Source of the DNA: Zygnema cylindricum
Lineage: Eukaryota > Streptophyta > Zygnematophyceae > Zygnematales > Zygnemataceae
Reading direction: 5' to 3'
NCBI GenBank assembly: GCA_037447655.1
Contig: JBBHKE010002980.1
Span: forward strand, 62,001-126,000
DNA length: 64,000 bases
The notes under the pieces are model-generated. The model searched no databases, was not told the DNA's origin, and was given only the letters and a program-made list of their open reading frames with translations. The translations under genes and the position numbers were made by a program. Each line of letters opens with the position of its first letter. Position 1 is the first letter of the stretch. Below, piece by piece: positions 10,930-22,650 of this stretch.

Positions 10930-12330
10930 GGTTTTTTCACACATGTACATAAAGAATAGTGGTAGAAGGAGAAAAATCCGAGAAGGAATTGGAGGAACAC
11001 TTTCTCAATGAAAAATTGGAAACAAATAAGAGGCACGAGGAAATTCCACGAATACATAATTCTGCATTTGAAGGTATGAGGGAAACACCAAAGGAATGGT
11101 GGATCATCGATTCTCGAGCCACAATGCATTTTCGCAAAGATAGGAAGTGGTTCACAAAAATGAGAAAGATTCTAATGGTTGAAATAGAATATGGAGATGG
11201 TAGAGTAGAGACCACAAGTCTAATAAGATCTGTGGATCTAGAGGTACTAGTAAATGAAAAGCATCAATTCTCACTCTTTCAGATGTTCTCTACATATCTC
11301 AGCTAAACAAAAATATGATTTATACAGATGTCTTAGATGATAAAAATTTTGTCACAAAAACTAGGAAAATAAATTTTACAACTTTTATAATGAGATTTAT
11401 TTTATAGCTGAAAAGAGGAATCAAGAGATATTGAGAATTATACTTTGTATTGGAAAGAAAAGTGTTCTCTATTCCTATCTAAGTGACATCATTATTGGGC
11501 ATAAAAGACCCAGACATGTGCATCTTGATAGACTAAATGAAATGGAGAGAAAGGGAGAAGTGAATGGGATTTAATTTGAGGATTTTGAAACACTAGATGT
11601 TTGTAATGGATGTGCACAAGGAAAAATCTACAAACTCTCTTTTCTAAAGGCTGCTATTTTTAGAAGAAAGATGGTATTCACATATGTACGGGGACCACCT
11701 AAAAATCCTTCACATGGTGGACAAAGGTAGATGTTAACCATCACTGATGATTGGTCTAGATATACCAAGGTATAGTTTCAAAAAACTAAATCTGAAGCCT
11801 TAGATTGCTTCAAAGAATATAAAACATGCAGTGAAAAACTCCATGAAACTTGAATTAAAACATAAAGAAAAACAATGGAGGGGAGTACACCTTAAATATG
11901 TTTAAATTGTTTGTAAAAAAATGTAGGATTCATCATGAGAAAATTGTCCCCTATAATCCAGAACAAAATGAGATAAATGAAAGGTATAATAAAACCCTTG
12001 GTGATATGACACGGACTATGTTGAGTGATAAGAAAATAAGTATGCAATTTTGGGAAAAAAGCTAAAAATTACTCAACCTTCATCAAAAACTTAATTCAAA
12101 TTTCAACAAATAAGGAAAAAACACCATATAAATGATGGACTCGCACAAAACCAAATGTATCTAGTGTAAGAGCATGTGGAAGTCAGGTTTTTAACTTAGA
12201 TAAAGACATAACAAAATGGAAAATAGAAGGAAGAGGAAAACCTGGATATCTCGTAGGATATGATGAAGATACAAAGGGATATAGAGTGTTTGATTTAAAA
12301 TTAAATATATATTAATATTCAAACACATTA
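10930..12330 (+). pseudogene. Element D protease and integrase remnant
   Basis: The frame at 10959-11306 contains the protease segment WWIIDSRATMHF. The expected catalytic D-S-G is D-S-R, so it is dead. It is followed by the EIEYGDGRVETT block. Then come a GAG-pre-integrase zinc region (CNGCAQGK) near 11600, integrase core pieces (ITDDWSRYTK near 11730, NPEQN near 11960) and the GYLVGYDEDTKGYRVFDLK block near 12250. Many frameshifts separate them. Confidence 0.75.
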
Positions 12331-12599
12331 TGGTGATGTATGAAGAGAAGTCAATAAGTCCATTTAAATATGTCAATGAAGCTAAAGTCAGAATAATGTC
12401 TAATATGGATTCTTACTCTGAAACTGATATGAGTGAGAAAGAACAAAACATGAGTGAGAAAGAACAAAACAAAGTAGCAGAATCTGCAAATAATACAGAT
12501 AAAGGAAATATGGAAATATACTTGAAACTCCACTTGAGACCGTAACTGAGACCAACAATACGGGAGAATCTGAAAATTAACAGGGGTTAGAAATGATGG

Positions 12600-12965
12600 G
12601 AGACAAAGAGCTACCTAAAAGGAACCCGAGGATGCCTTCAATACCAAGGTCAAAATTCGAAGGAAGAAGGCAAAGTAGCAAGCAAACTGAAGAGAGATAG
12701 ACAAACAATAAGCTAACAAAACGGAATTCGAAGGAGGAAGGCGAAGTAGCAAGCAAACAGAAGAGATACATACAAACAGTAAGTTTTAGACAATAAGCTA
12801 ACAAAACTGTCTCACCCTCAAGAAGGTAGAGGTTCCTAAAAAAAACCTGAGGATGCCTTCAATACCAAGATCGAAATTTGAAGGAGGAAGGCAATACAAC
12901 AAGGGAACCCAACAGAGACAGACATACACTAAGCTAACAAAACTGTCTCACCCTTAAGAACTTGA
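12600..12965 (+). repeat. Reiterated integrase-RT linker in element D
   Basis: A block containing aggatgccttcaatacca, gaaggaggaaggc, agcaagcaaac and aataagctaacaaaac appears about three times in imperfect tandem. Homologous elements have it once (SIPASDFEGGRRSSKRLQ, then NNKLTKLSH). This is local duplication within the dead element. Confidence 0.7.
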
Positions 12966-13590
12966 GACTTACGAAGAAGTTATAAATAACTTGGAAATAG
13001 AGAGATGGACCATTATCGATGAGGAAATGAGTTCAATCATGGAAGTTAACACCTGGAAACTAGTAGATTGTCCACTTGATAGAAATCCTGCATAATAGTA
13101 AACCGATTAGACACAAATGGATTTTCTAACTAAATTTGTACCGGGTCAACTCCATAGAAAGTTACAAGGCTAGACTGGTAGCAAAAGGTTATACACAAAA
13201 GAAGGGAATAGACTATGTGATAATTTTTGCTCCAATAGTAAGGAATCTTGAGTCCGAATTCACCTAACCTTAGCGGCAACAAAAGACATGGAGATTGAAC
13301 AGATGGGTATCAAAATAACTTTACTCCATGGTGAACTAAAAGAAGAAATATTCAAGAAAAAACCTGAAGGATTTTAGAAAAATTGGAGTAAAGCAAAGTA
13401 TGCAGGTTTATTAAGTCCTTGTTTGGAATCCAACAAACTCCGAGACAGTACAACATAAAGTTGGACGAGTTCTTTACCAATTTGGGCTACATCCAAATAA
13501 ACTCACATTACTTCATATATGTCGTTGAGGATAAAAATGGGGGGATATTCATTGCAATCTAAGTTGAGAATTTGCTAGTTCTAAGCAAGT
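12965..13590 (+). pseudogene. Element D reverse transcriptase N-terminal remnant
   Basis: Scattered frames give recognisable copia RT blocks: SSIMEVNTWKLVDCP near 13030, [20 protein letters not shown] near 13150, and FTNLGYIQINSHYFIYVVEDKNG near 13470-13540. The frame ends at LLVLSK, before the rest of the palm domain, at the junction with the B' LTR (13591). Stops and frameshifts are numerous. Confidence 0.75.
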
Positions 13591-14616
13591 TGTTGTTCTA
13601 CAACCACCGTTGCAAGAGGAGAACCAGTAGTAGTAGTGGAAGTAGACATGAAAAACAACAGAAACCATCAAAATACCTACTCAACAGACAACTTTGAACT
13701 GACACAAAATATGACTCAAAAAGCCAGTATGCCTCAAATTTGCCACAGTGATAAAGAATACAGTAAACCGACATTTTTTAAAATTGCAGCCCAAATGACA
13801 CTGTAAACCATAAGATATGATGTTTCGAAGTCTCCCAAAATTGCCCTTAGAAAATCATATTCCCAAAACTGGATGCTACAAAATTGGCTAAGTCCCAAGT
13901 TATATGCTCACAGTGTGTATCTACTAATCTATAGTAATTTGGGTAACTGTTACTACGGCTATTATCCTGACTAACGACAAAACATCTTACCTGTACGTCA
14001 CTGTACCTCAATACCCTAATTATTATTTTCTAAAAACTTGATACATGGAACACTATTTTTTATTACTCTAAACTACAAAACAATGTTATTCAGATATTTC
14101 CAGATATTGAACCGTACACAAAACGTTCCAACGGTACACAAAACGTTCCAAATGCTTAGTTAGCGACAGTCGCTAAAGTCCAGCCAAATGTGGTCGTGTA
14201 GTACGAAGCACCTGCGTGCTTCGTCACTTGTGGTCTCACGCGAATCACGCTCGTGGTCCCTCGTGAATCACGCTTGTGGTCCCTGGTGAATCGCGTCCGT
14301 TGGAATAAATTCAATCGACGATGGTACCGTCAAACTGTAACCTATATTTCCAGAATACCCGGTTCAGATCCCGTTTGTCCGATCCTGTGAATCAAATCGT
14401 CAAATGCGTGATGCGTGTGGCTGATTGTCGGCGCCATTCAAAAAACTTGCATACATTCTTTTGCCGACATGTGTCATTGTAAAAGTATAATACACTCTAT
14501 TGTACTTTTTGCTACTGTAATGCTAATTAAGGTAAGTATTGCAATAGACTACTTAGAAAACATTCTAAGTTATTTTTAACCCTATTTACTGAAATAACGA
14601 TTTATAAATTACAACA
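13591..14616 (-). repeat. 3' LTR of element B'
   Basis: On the minus strand it starts TGTTGTAATTTATAAATCG, directly after the purine tract GGGGA (14617-14623 region), and ends GTAGAACAACA. The termini TGTTGT...ACAACA are the family B signature. Near its 3' end it contains an ATG followed by a Ser/Thr-rich codon run, as in the B element LTR, which is the probable gag start. Confidence 0.8.
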
Positions 14617-14639
14617 TTCCCCGAAATCTTTAGACTCAG

Positions 14640-16465
14640 TTACTCACTTAGTCCAATAGCTTCTCTGCAAAACTGTAACTTAAGAGCAGTAAGGGCTTTT
14701 GTTAACATGTCAGCCACCATTTTCTCATCCGGTAAATAACACAATTTTATGACTTTTGCAAATACTTTTTCTCTAACAAAGTGAAGTCTAACATCCATAC
14801 ACATTTGCTCTTAAAGTGATGGCTAGGGTTAGAGGCAATTGCAATGGATGTATGGTTGTCACACCAGATAGCTTGAGAACCAGTTTGCATTTATCCAAGT
14901 TCTTGTAAAATGGACTTGACCCATAGGAGCTCCTTGAGGGCGGAAGCTGCTGCTATATATTCTGACTCCATTGTGGATTGAGCTGTAACCTTTTGTAATT
15001 TGCTACACCAACAGCAAGTTCCATCTCCAATCTTCACAACAAAGCCGGTCGTAGATTTTCGGCTTGGCATGTCTCCATGGCTAGCATGGCTCCATGTCTG
15101 TATTTTCACCTCTCCTCCTTCGAGTACAAACTTAAGATTTCGAGTACCTGCAAGATATCTCAACACCCTTTTTGTTGCTTCCCAATCTACGTTTTTAGGA
15201 TTCTGCTGACTTCTACTCAAGACTCCCATAGCTGCTGCAATGTCGGGTCTCTTAGAGTTCATAAAATATATAAGACTTCTTACTACCTGTCTATATGGCT
15301 TTGAAGCCATAAACTCTTCCTCCCCTGTCTTTAGACACTCACAAACCATTATGCCTGAGTCTGACTTAATTCTTTCCAATTTATAACAGAATTCCATGGG
15401 AGTTATAGATCCTTTCACATCTTTCATTTCAATTCTTTCCAGCATGTTACCTATTTCTTCTTTCTGATTCAACATAATCAGTTTTTTGTTTCTGTCTCTT
15501 TCTACTTGTATACCTAAGATATACTTGGCCTCTCCGAGGTCCTTCATCTCAAACCTAGACCTTAAAGCTACTTTAAAACGGTTTATATCATCCATTCATT
15601 TACTTATTAATAATAGGTCATCCACATATACAACAATGTAAATTATCCTATCCTCCCCTTGTAGAACATATACAAAATGATCTGAGCTAATTCTTTTAAA
15701 ACCTAGCCAAGTCAAAATCTCATCTAACTTCAAATTCTATTGCCTGGGGGCTTGTTTCATCCCATAGAAAGATTTCATCAGTTTACACACCAATTCCTCC
15801 TTTCTTTTTTCTACATACATATCCGGTTTTATGTAGATGGTCTCTTCTAATTCTCCATGCAAGAAAGGTGTTTTAACATCCATTTGTTGTATTTTCATAT
15901 TCTCTATAGCCGCTAGACATAACAAGATTCTGACAGTAGGAAATCTAACAACTGGAGAGAAGGTTTCTTCAAAATTAATACCTTCTTTTTTATTATACCA
16001 CTTGGCCACTAGTTTGTCCTTATACCTTTCAATGGTGTTGTTCGCGTTCAACTTCACCTTGAATACCCATTTGTTGCCGATGGCTTTTCTGCCTGGAGGA
16101 AGAACCACCAGCTCCCACGTATGTGCCCCAATAATAGATTCCATTTCATCATTAGCCGCCTCGATCCAATGATTTCTCTCAGGTGATGAAAAGGCCTCCT
16201 GAATTGTTAGAAGCTCCTCTGTCGCTGCAGAAAAAGCAAAGTGAGAGCTTCCCTGTAGACGGCTGCTAAATCTCTTTCCCCTCGGAAATTCTGAGGCTGA
16301 AATTGTCCGCAGTCTCCGATTTGACTGCCTTTGCTGATCCGCGACTTGTGGTGTAACCGTTTGTTCCGCCTGAGCTGGAACTTGTGGTGAAGCCTTTTGT
16401 GAAGTCACTAAGGGAACTGAAAGAAGAGTACTCCCATTTGGCTGTGGAAAGTAAACTTGCTGCAT
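14640..16465 (-). pseudogene. Element B' reverse transcriptase and RNase H
   Basis: Three broken frames (16465-15737, 15595-14891, then to a TAA at 14642) cover the RT ([12 protein letters not shown], then [12 protein letters not shown], then SFYGMKQAP) and RNase H (THGDMPSRKSTTGFVV, then STMESEYIAAASALKELLWV). The catalytic RNase H region reads SHASHGD, where relatives have SDASYGD, so a key aspartate is lost. The YVDD palm motif falls in the interrupted stretch near 15600-15640. Confidence 0.8.
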
Positions 16466-16892
16466 GTGGTGAAAAATGACATATCCCTATTTTTCTTTTG
16501 CCGGTTTGTCTGGCAATTGAAAAGAGTCAACTGAATCCATCTCATCTTTAATCAAGATATTTCTAGAGATAACCACTTTCTTTTTCTCAAATACAAAAAC
16601 TCTATAACCTTTTGCATTATCATCATACCCCATGAAAATTCCCGGTAAGCCCTTAGCATCCATTTTCCATTTATCATATAAAGTATCTAGAATAAAATAC
16701 TTGCTGCCAAAGATCTTAAAGTGACTAACATCAGGTTTCTCTCTTGTCCAAAGCTTAAAATGTGTAGTGGTAATAGATATAGAAGCAATTATATTCTTAA
16801 TATAAACAGCGCAGTTAAGTGCTTCAGTCAGAATTTCAAATCTAACCCTTTATTTGCAAGCATGGACCGAGCACTTTCTGTCACTGTCCTAT
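16466..16892 (-). pseudogene. Element B' integrase C-terminal region
   Basis: Out-of-frame continuation of the chimeric ORF: the EQNGVSERLNR block carrying the integrase glutamate near 16900, then RSMLANKGLDLKFW, and YDDNAKGYRVFVFEKKKVV near 16580-16610. Frame breaks separate these. Relatives have the same order before the RT. Confidence 0.7.
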
Positions 16893-18500
16893 TTAATCTT
16901 TCAGAAACACCATTTTGTTCTGATGTATATGGAACTCTAAATTGTGACTGATACCTTCCTGAAGGAGAAACTCTTCGAATTCCTTTGATGTATATTCTCC
17001 CCCATTGTCTGATCTCAGCGCCAAGATTCGAACTCCATGAAGCTTTTCCGCCCATACTTTGTATTGTTTGAAATGAGTAAACACTTCACTTTTATATTGC
17101 ATGAAGTAAAGTTTGGTATATCCCGAGTAGTCATCTGTAAATGTAACCATATAGTGGACGCCTCCAGCCGAAGCCACTTGTGAAGGACCGAGAACATCAA
17201 AATGTATTAGCTGCAAAACTTTCTCCGATCTGTGGTATGTTTCATGTGGAAATGGCAATTTGTGGATCTTGCCAAGTGAACAACCTTCATATGATTTTAT
17301 AGGATGGGAATTGAGAGAAACTCCCTCAACTTTTCTTGAATTCACCATTTTCTTAAGGCTATCATAATCCATATGTCCTAATCTTTTATGGCACAACTCA
17401 TTATCCGATTGGACACTGGAGTAGAGAACATCATTTTCTTTATATTCACCTATGTCCATATGGTACATTTTGCTAGCATCTCTAATTCTTGTTACTGCTA
17501 CTTTCCCTTTCTTGCTAATAACCTGTTTACCTCCTTTCAGAATGACTTCAAAGCCTTTGCTCTCCACTAAAGATGTAGATTTTTTTTTCTTAAAGTCTGG
17601 AACAAACAAAACATTGTTAAGGGTTCTTTCTACCGACTTTCCCCCCACATCTACCATCAAAGATACATCACCCTGAGCTAAGGTTTGAACACTCATGCCA
17701 CCAGCATAGTAAATACTTTTTGGAGATGTTTGCCGCAGATTCGTAAAAGCCGCCTTGTTCCAACACATGTGGGCAGATGCTCCCGTGTCCATGATCCATC
17801 CTGCATCCTTAGGACCCTCCATGGCTGCCGCCATAGAAAATAACTTCGCATCCTCTGTCTCATTGAAGCTTAAAGACTCATCTGCAACAGTTGCAGAAGT
17901 TGAAAAAAAAGCATTTCCATGGGTAGGATTCTCAGAGAAACATTTGTGATATTGGCTTTGCTGCCAACTTGGCCTGGATAAACTTGTCTCATTTGCCTTT
18001 TTCAGATTAGGACAGTATCTGTATCCTTGACCCTTCTCAAAACAATAAAAGCAACTAGTAGAAGATGGCCTATTTTGCCTCTGATTATACTGATTAAACT
18101 GATTCTGATTTTGCTTAAACTGACTCTTGTTTTGATTAATCTCATTTCTTTTGTCAAAGTCTTTGGAAAAAGCTCCAACCTTTCCTACTCCTTCAAGGTG
18201 TTTAGTATTAGTCTCAGCTTGATTATCACAAAAGACATTATGAGTCCCAAATTTCATGAACCCAAGTTCTTCGAGTAGAGATTTTACCCACATTAATTCT
18301 TTAGTTCCAGCACATGTAGCCATGTATTCAGCCTCCATAGTGGATTGAGCAACTACTTTTTGTTGTTTGCTACTCCAATAGCATGCACCGGATCTAATTT
18401 GCAACACATATCCAGTTGTATATCGTCTCAAATGCATATCCCCATAACTGGCATCACTCCAAGTGGTGATGTCATGTGCTCCCCTCCTAAATGCAACCAT
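16893..18500 (-). pseudogene. Chimeric 535-codon ORF: A' RNase H fused to B' gag-protease-integrase
   Basis: The first ~95 codons (18500-18216) are family A RNase H: TTWSDASYGDMHLRR, then STMEAEYMA, then FCDNQA. From about 18215 the same frame continues as family B Gag (Asn/Gln-rich, knuckle CFYCFEKGQGYRYC with Gln in place of the His). It then runs into the protease (WIMDTGASAHM, catalytic D-T-G intact), the pre-integrase HHCC region (NELCHKRLGHM, then CSLGK with one Cys missing) and the integrase core (HFDVLGP, then LRSDNGGEYTS). The final acidic residue lies beyond the frame's end near 16900, where a frameshift occurs. The fusion is accidental in origin, but it leaves a long open frame. 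Confidence 0.85.
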
Positions 18501-19522
18501 AATTCTCTTGTTCCCACCAAATATCTCACTACTCTTTTGGTTGTTTCCCAGTCTCTTTTCATATGTTTATTTAGACTTCTATTGAGAACGCTTACAGGCG
18601 CAGCTATGTCTGGACGTGTACAATTGATAAAGTAAATTAAACTGCCTACAATTTGCCTATAAGGAATTCTTTCCATAAACCTCTTTTCTTCCTCATCCAT
18701 CTTATCATTCAAAAATCAATACCCCTCCCTCTTCACTCCCCTCCGATACTCTCTTTAGATCCATCAGAGTTGTACACCCATTTGCTCTCTCCATATGAAA
18801 CTTTTCTAGCATATTATCGATAGCTTCTTTTTGAGTGAGTCTTATAATTTTATTCCCTCTATCCCTCTCCATTTGAATCCCCAAAATATAATTTGCTTCG
18901 TCGAGATCTTTCATGTCAAACCGACTTCTCAGATCATGTTAGAGTTTGTTGATTATATCTAAGGACTTTCTTAAGACTAACAAATCATCAACATAAATAG
19001 CAATAAATATCACTCCATTTTCATCCTCAAATATAAATATGGAGTGATCTGAACTTATTCTAATGTATCCCAAACCTGTCATAAATTCGTCCAATTTCAT
19101 GTTCCATTGCCGCGAGGCTTGCTTAAGGCCATAAAGTGATTTTATCAGTTTGCACACCTTGCTTTCTTCTCCACTTTCCACGAATCCTTCCGGTTGCCTC
19201 ATGTAGACTCTCCGTGTAAGAAGGCGGTCTTAATATCCATTTGGTGTATTTCCACATCATCTCCTGCGGCTAAACTTAAGAGGATTCTGACAGAAGGGAA
19301 TGTTACTACGGGTGCAAAGGTTTCTTCATAGTCTATTCCTTCTTTCTGAGTATAACCTTTAGCAACCAACCTAGCCTTATATCTTTCAGTGGTGTTATCT
19401 GGGTTTAGTTTAAGCTTAAATCCCCATTTACATCCAATCGGTTTTCTGTCTGGTGGACAATCTACCAACTCCCATGTATTGGCTTCCATGATAGAGGCCA
19501 TTTCTTCATTGATGGCAGTGAT
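18216..19522 (-). pseudogene. Element A' reverse transcriptase and partial RNase H
   Basis: Frames 19501-19199, 19202-18939, 18914-18705 and 18712-18428 give RT blocks in order: [19 protein letters not shown], then [18 protein letters not shown], then [11 protein letters not shown], then SLYGLKQASRQWN, then AIYVDDLLVL with the YVDD intact, then MKDLDEANYILGIQ. RNase H follows into the chimeric ORF. Only a few frameshifts separate the blocks. Confidence 0.85.
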
Positions 19523-21606
19523 CTAACGGTTGCTTTTTGGGGTATATATGGCCTCTAAGTATGTCTTAGGTTCTTGTGGGTGAGACATCTTTGTGAGTTT
19601 ATTATTTACATGTCTTTGTTGAAGCCGTTTACTACTTCTTTTTCCTCCTTCAAAATCTGACGCCGGTATAGAAGGCATCCTCGAGTTTCGTTTAGGAAGA
19701 TTTTCATCTCCGCTATCTTCTAATTCCGGTGTTTGATCAAGTTCCTCGTCGGTTTCCACTTCGTATTCTGGTGTTACCTCGGATGTTGTCTTTTCGTTCT
19801 TCTCCTTTGGCACATTCGCAGATTTTTCCTTCTCCCCGTCTTCCTTCTCTTCATTTCTCAAGTCAAAGTCAAATAACTGACCCGATTCAAATCTGATTTT
19901 GACTTCTTTGTTATATTTGAATGGATCAATAGACTTTACTTCATTCATCACCACTATGTGTTTTACCAAAATGATATCTCTCTTTTTCAAGTCATACACT
20001 CGATATCTTTTTGTGCTCTTATCATATCCTACAAGATATCCTGGTTTCCCTCTTCCCTCTAACTTCCATTTAGTCTTATCGGAATCCAAACTGTAGACTT
20101 GAATTCCAAACACTCTCAAACTAGACAAATCTGGTTTTCTTCCCGTCCATCTCTCATACGGAGTTTCCTCCTTATTTGTTGAACTTAGCACTCTATTTTT
20201 GATGAAGTTAGCATAGTTCATAGACTCAGCCCAAAAATTGCAATCCTATTCTTTTATCAACAACTTTGAGATCCATGTTCCTTACCTACACTGCAAAAGG
20301 TCCGGTACGACTACAGATTAGGCGATAATACTGTGGGTACACTAGACCTTTCACCGCTAATAGAGTAAATGACACTGATCCAGTCCTGCATTTTCTGTTA
20401 AAAATACGACTGTAAGTTCAGCAAGTGGATAGTGAGCACCCACATCATTCAGCTCTTAACTGGTATAAGTAATACTAATTTCACATACTAGAAATCTAAG
20501 GGCGCAAACCCGTAGAAACACACACACTTCTGGACATATCTCCTAAAGTTCTATTCAATCTTTCTGCTACTCCATTTTGTTCCGGGTTATAAGGAACAAT
20601 TTTTTCATGATGGATTCCTTCTTCTTTAAGAAATTCTTCAAATTCCTTTGAGGTGTATTCTTTCCCATTATCACTTCTTATCTTTTTTATTGAGGTTTCA
20701 TGTAATTTTTCACTCCATACTTTGTATTCTTTAAAACATCTTAGTACCTTTGACTTATGTCTAAGAAAATATTCCTTAGTGTATCTAGACCAATCATATG
20801 TAATGGTTAGCATCCATCTTTTCCCCCCATGTGAATCATACCTAGCTGGTCCCCAAACATCAATGTGAACTAGATCAAATAATTTCTCTCTTCTAATTGT
20901 GGATGCCTTTGGAAATCGAAGTTTATGAATCTTCCGTTGGGCACATCCACTACAATCATCTGAGGTCTCATCATCTCCAAACTCAATTCCACCCACTATT
21001 CCATTTTTCTTCATTTTCTTTAATCTATCTAGATTCACCTGCCCCAACCTCTTGTGCCAAAGCATCATATCATTTCCACACGAGTAGAAAACACCCTTTT
21101 TATGGCAAAGTACAATTCTGAATATTCCTTGACTACCTTTTTCAGCTATGAAATAAACCTCATTATCAAAGCTAGCTGTGAAGACTCATTTCTTAGTTTC
21201 GGTTTCAAACTCTTTTTCATCTAGAACAGCTGTAGAGACTAGATTCTTGCTAAGCTATGGAATGTAAATAAAATCTGAGAGTGTTACAATTGAAGCCTTT
21301 CTATCTACTAGAACCTTTAAATCAACCGATCCAACGAGACCTGTGGTTTGTACTCTACCATCTCCATACTCTATCTCAACTGTTGGAATTTTTGTTAATT
21401 TAGTAAACCACCTCTTATCCTTGCACATATGCATTGAGGCCCCTGAGTCTATGATCCACCCATCCTCAGGTGGATCCCTCTTACCTCCGAAAGCACACTT
21501 TTGCCTCCGTAGAATGTGTGCTTGCTTCTCAGTGGTTTTTGGTTTACGAAGAAGCTCCTCAAGCTCCTCTTCCAGTTCGGTTACGTCATCTTATTCCTCT
21601 TCATGA
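19523..21606 (-). pseudogene. Element A' protease and integrase
   Basis: The protease lies near 21440-21470 (GWIIDSGASMHMCKD, D-S-G intact). The pre-integrase HHCC is LWHKRLGQVNLD, then CSGCAQRK; the second His position reads Gln. The integrase DDE residues are visible: HIDVWGP, RSDNGKEYTS and PEQNGVAERLNR. The frame is then broken by an insertion at 20272-20527 and resumes at 20221-19523 with the GYLVGYDKSTKRYRVYDL block. Confidence 0.8.
20272..20527. mobile_element. About 255-bp unidentified insertion in the A' integrase
   Basis: Comparison with D, A1 and the other copies shows continuous integrase coding on both sides (up to the DMSRS block, and again from the KKIG-like block). The intervening sequence matches nothing else in the window and has no ORF. 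I could not see terminal repeats or a clean target duplication. A SINE or a deleted transposon is possible. Confidence 0.5.
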
Positions 21607-22646
21607 ATTTGAGTCAGAAAAGTCTTTTTCTTTCCTCCATCTTTTGAGGAACCTTGTCCATCTTTCAGTCGAAGATCTGCAAGCTTAACACAATCTGCCA
21701 TATAATGTCCCGGTTTCTTGCAGAAGTGACATAATCCACCTCGAGGAGCTCCTCTCCCCGGTCGATCAAATGTGCCACCTCCATGTCCTTTTCCCCCAAA
21801 CTTTCGATAGGGATCCTTTCCCTTTTCCTCATCTGGCTTCTGCCGATCAGATCCTGCAGCCAATGATTGAACACTCAGACTTCTTCTCCTAAGTTCTATG
21901 TTACTCCCTTTCACTAAAATCATCCCCACTGTATCATCCCAATTCCAATTGCTATCACCTAGATCTTGCAACCGATTAATGATATTCTCATACTCTACAA
22001 GTAGTTTTATTATGAGTGTATTAACTCTTTGTCTCTCAAACCATGAGTTACATGCGCTCTCTAGTTCTCCAAATAATGCTCATAAGTTATTGCAATAATC
22101 ATTCATACTTCCTCCCTTGTGAGTATAAGCTGAAATCTTATTTTATTCCAGTTGTTGCCGCTGCTATGACCCACTCTTATATTTGTTTACTAGAGATACT
22201 CAAATCTAAGAGGAAGATCTAACATGCATAAGGGGAATGGCAATACCCTTCACTAAACTTTTGAGAATTAAGAGCTTAGCCACCTTATCCTTATAGTTCC
22301 AATTTTCATATTCTGACCGTTCGGTCTGACTCCTAGTCACCATTGCTGGTGATGTTGCTGCCGTTATCGTCCTTGATAGTGGAGTCCCTCGAGAAGCAAC
22401 TTCTCCCTTTTCTCCTTCCATGATTATTTCCTCCCTTTCCTCGTCATCGTTCGTGATGGTGGTTGATGTTTTAATAGCTGTTGTGACCGAGGTGCGAGTA
22501 AAACGTGTTCCTCCAAACCCAAGTGGAGGTGGGTATCGAATTTGCCCGGACACTATGCCCCATAGGTGCTTCTCAAAAAGTTCTCCCTCCACCCAATAAA
22601 GAAAGTCTGATCCATTAAATATGGGCACCCTAGAGGGTGGGCCCAT
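21590..22646 (-). pseudogene. Element A' gag
   Basis: It starts at the ATG inside the PBS (22646): MGPPSRVPIFNGSDFLYW. Frame 22646-22206 carries the N-terminal part. After a break, frame 21971-21591 has QDLGDSNWNWDD, VGMILVK and a perfect CCHC knuckle, CHFCKKPGHYMADC (C-x2-C-x4-H-x4-C). An acidic tail then leads to the protease. Confidence 0.85.
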
Positions 22647-22650
22647 AACC
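22638..22650 (-). other. Half-tRNA primer-binding site of A'
   Basis: GGTTATGGGCCCA on the minus strand, immediately after the 5' LTR end. It is complementary to the anticodon stem-loop of initiator tRNA-Met, and its ATG is the gag start. Confidence 0.85.

Larger units (their letters stand above)
9577..13590 (+). mobile_element. Element D: highly degenerate Ty1/copia retrotransposon (family A relative), 3' part missing
   Basis: On the plus strand the order is gag remnant, an inserted solo LTR, protease, integrase, then reverse transcriptase, as in Ty1/copia. Frames are shattered by many indels and stops, so it is much older than A1. It stops inside the RT, just after the YVDD-region leader (LLVLSK-like) at 13585, where the family B' LTR begins. 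No RNase H or 3' LTR of D follows anywhere in the window, so sequence was lost or rearranged. Confidence 0.8.
13591..18215 (-). mobile_element. Element B': family B copia retrotransposon, 5' part missing
   Basis: Minus-strand order is gag C-terminal half with a degenerate zinc knuckle, protease, integrase, RT, RNase H, polypurine tract and 3' LTR. There is no 5' LTR or gag N-terminus. At about 18215 the sequence switches to the A' RNase H. The flank at the 3' LTR is caagt in element D. Internal similarity to the full-length B element (31843-38029) is clear at protein level, but the two are well diverged. Confidence 0.85.
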
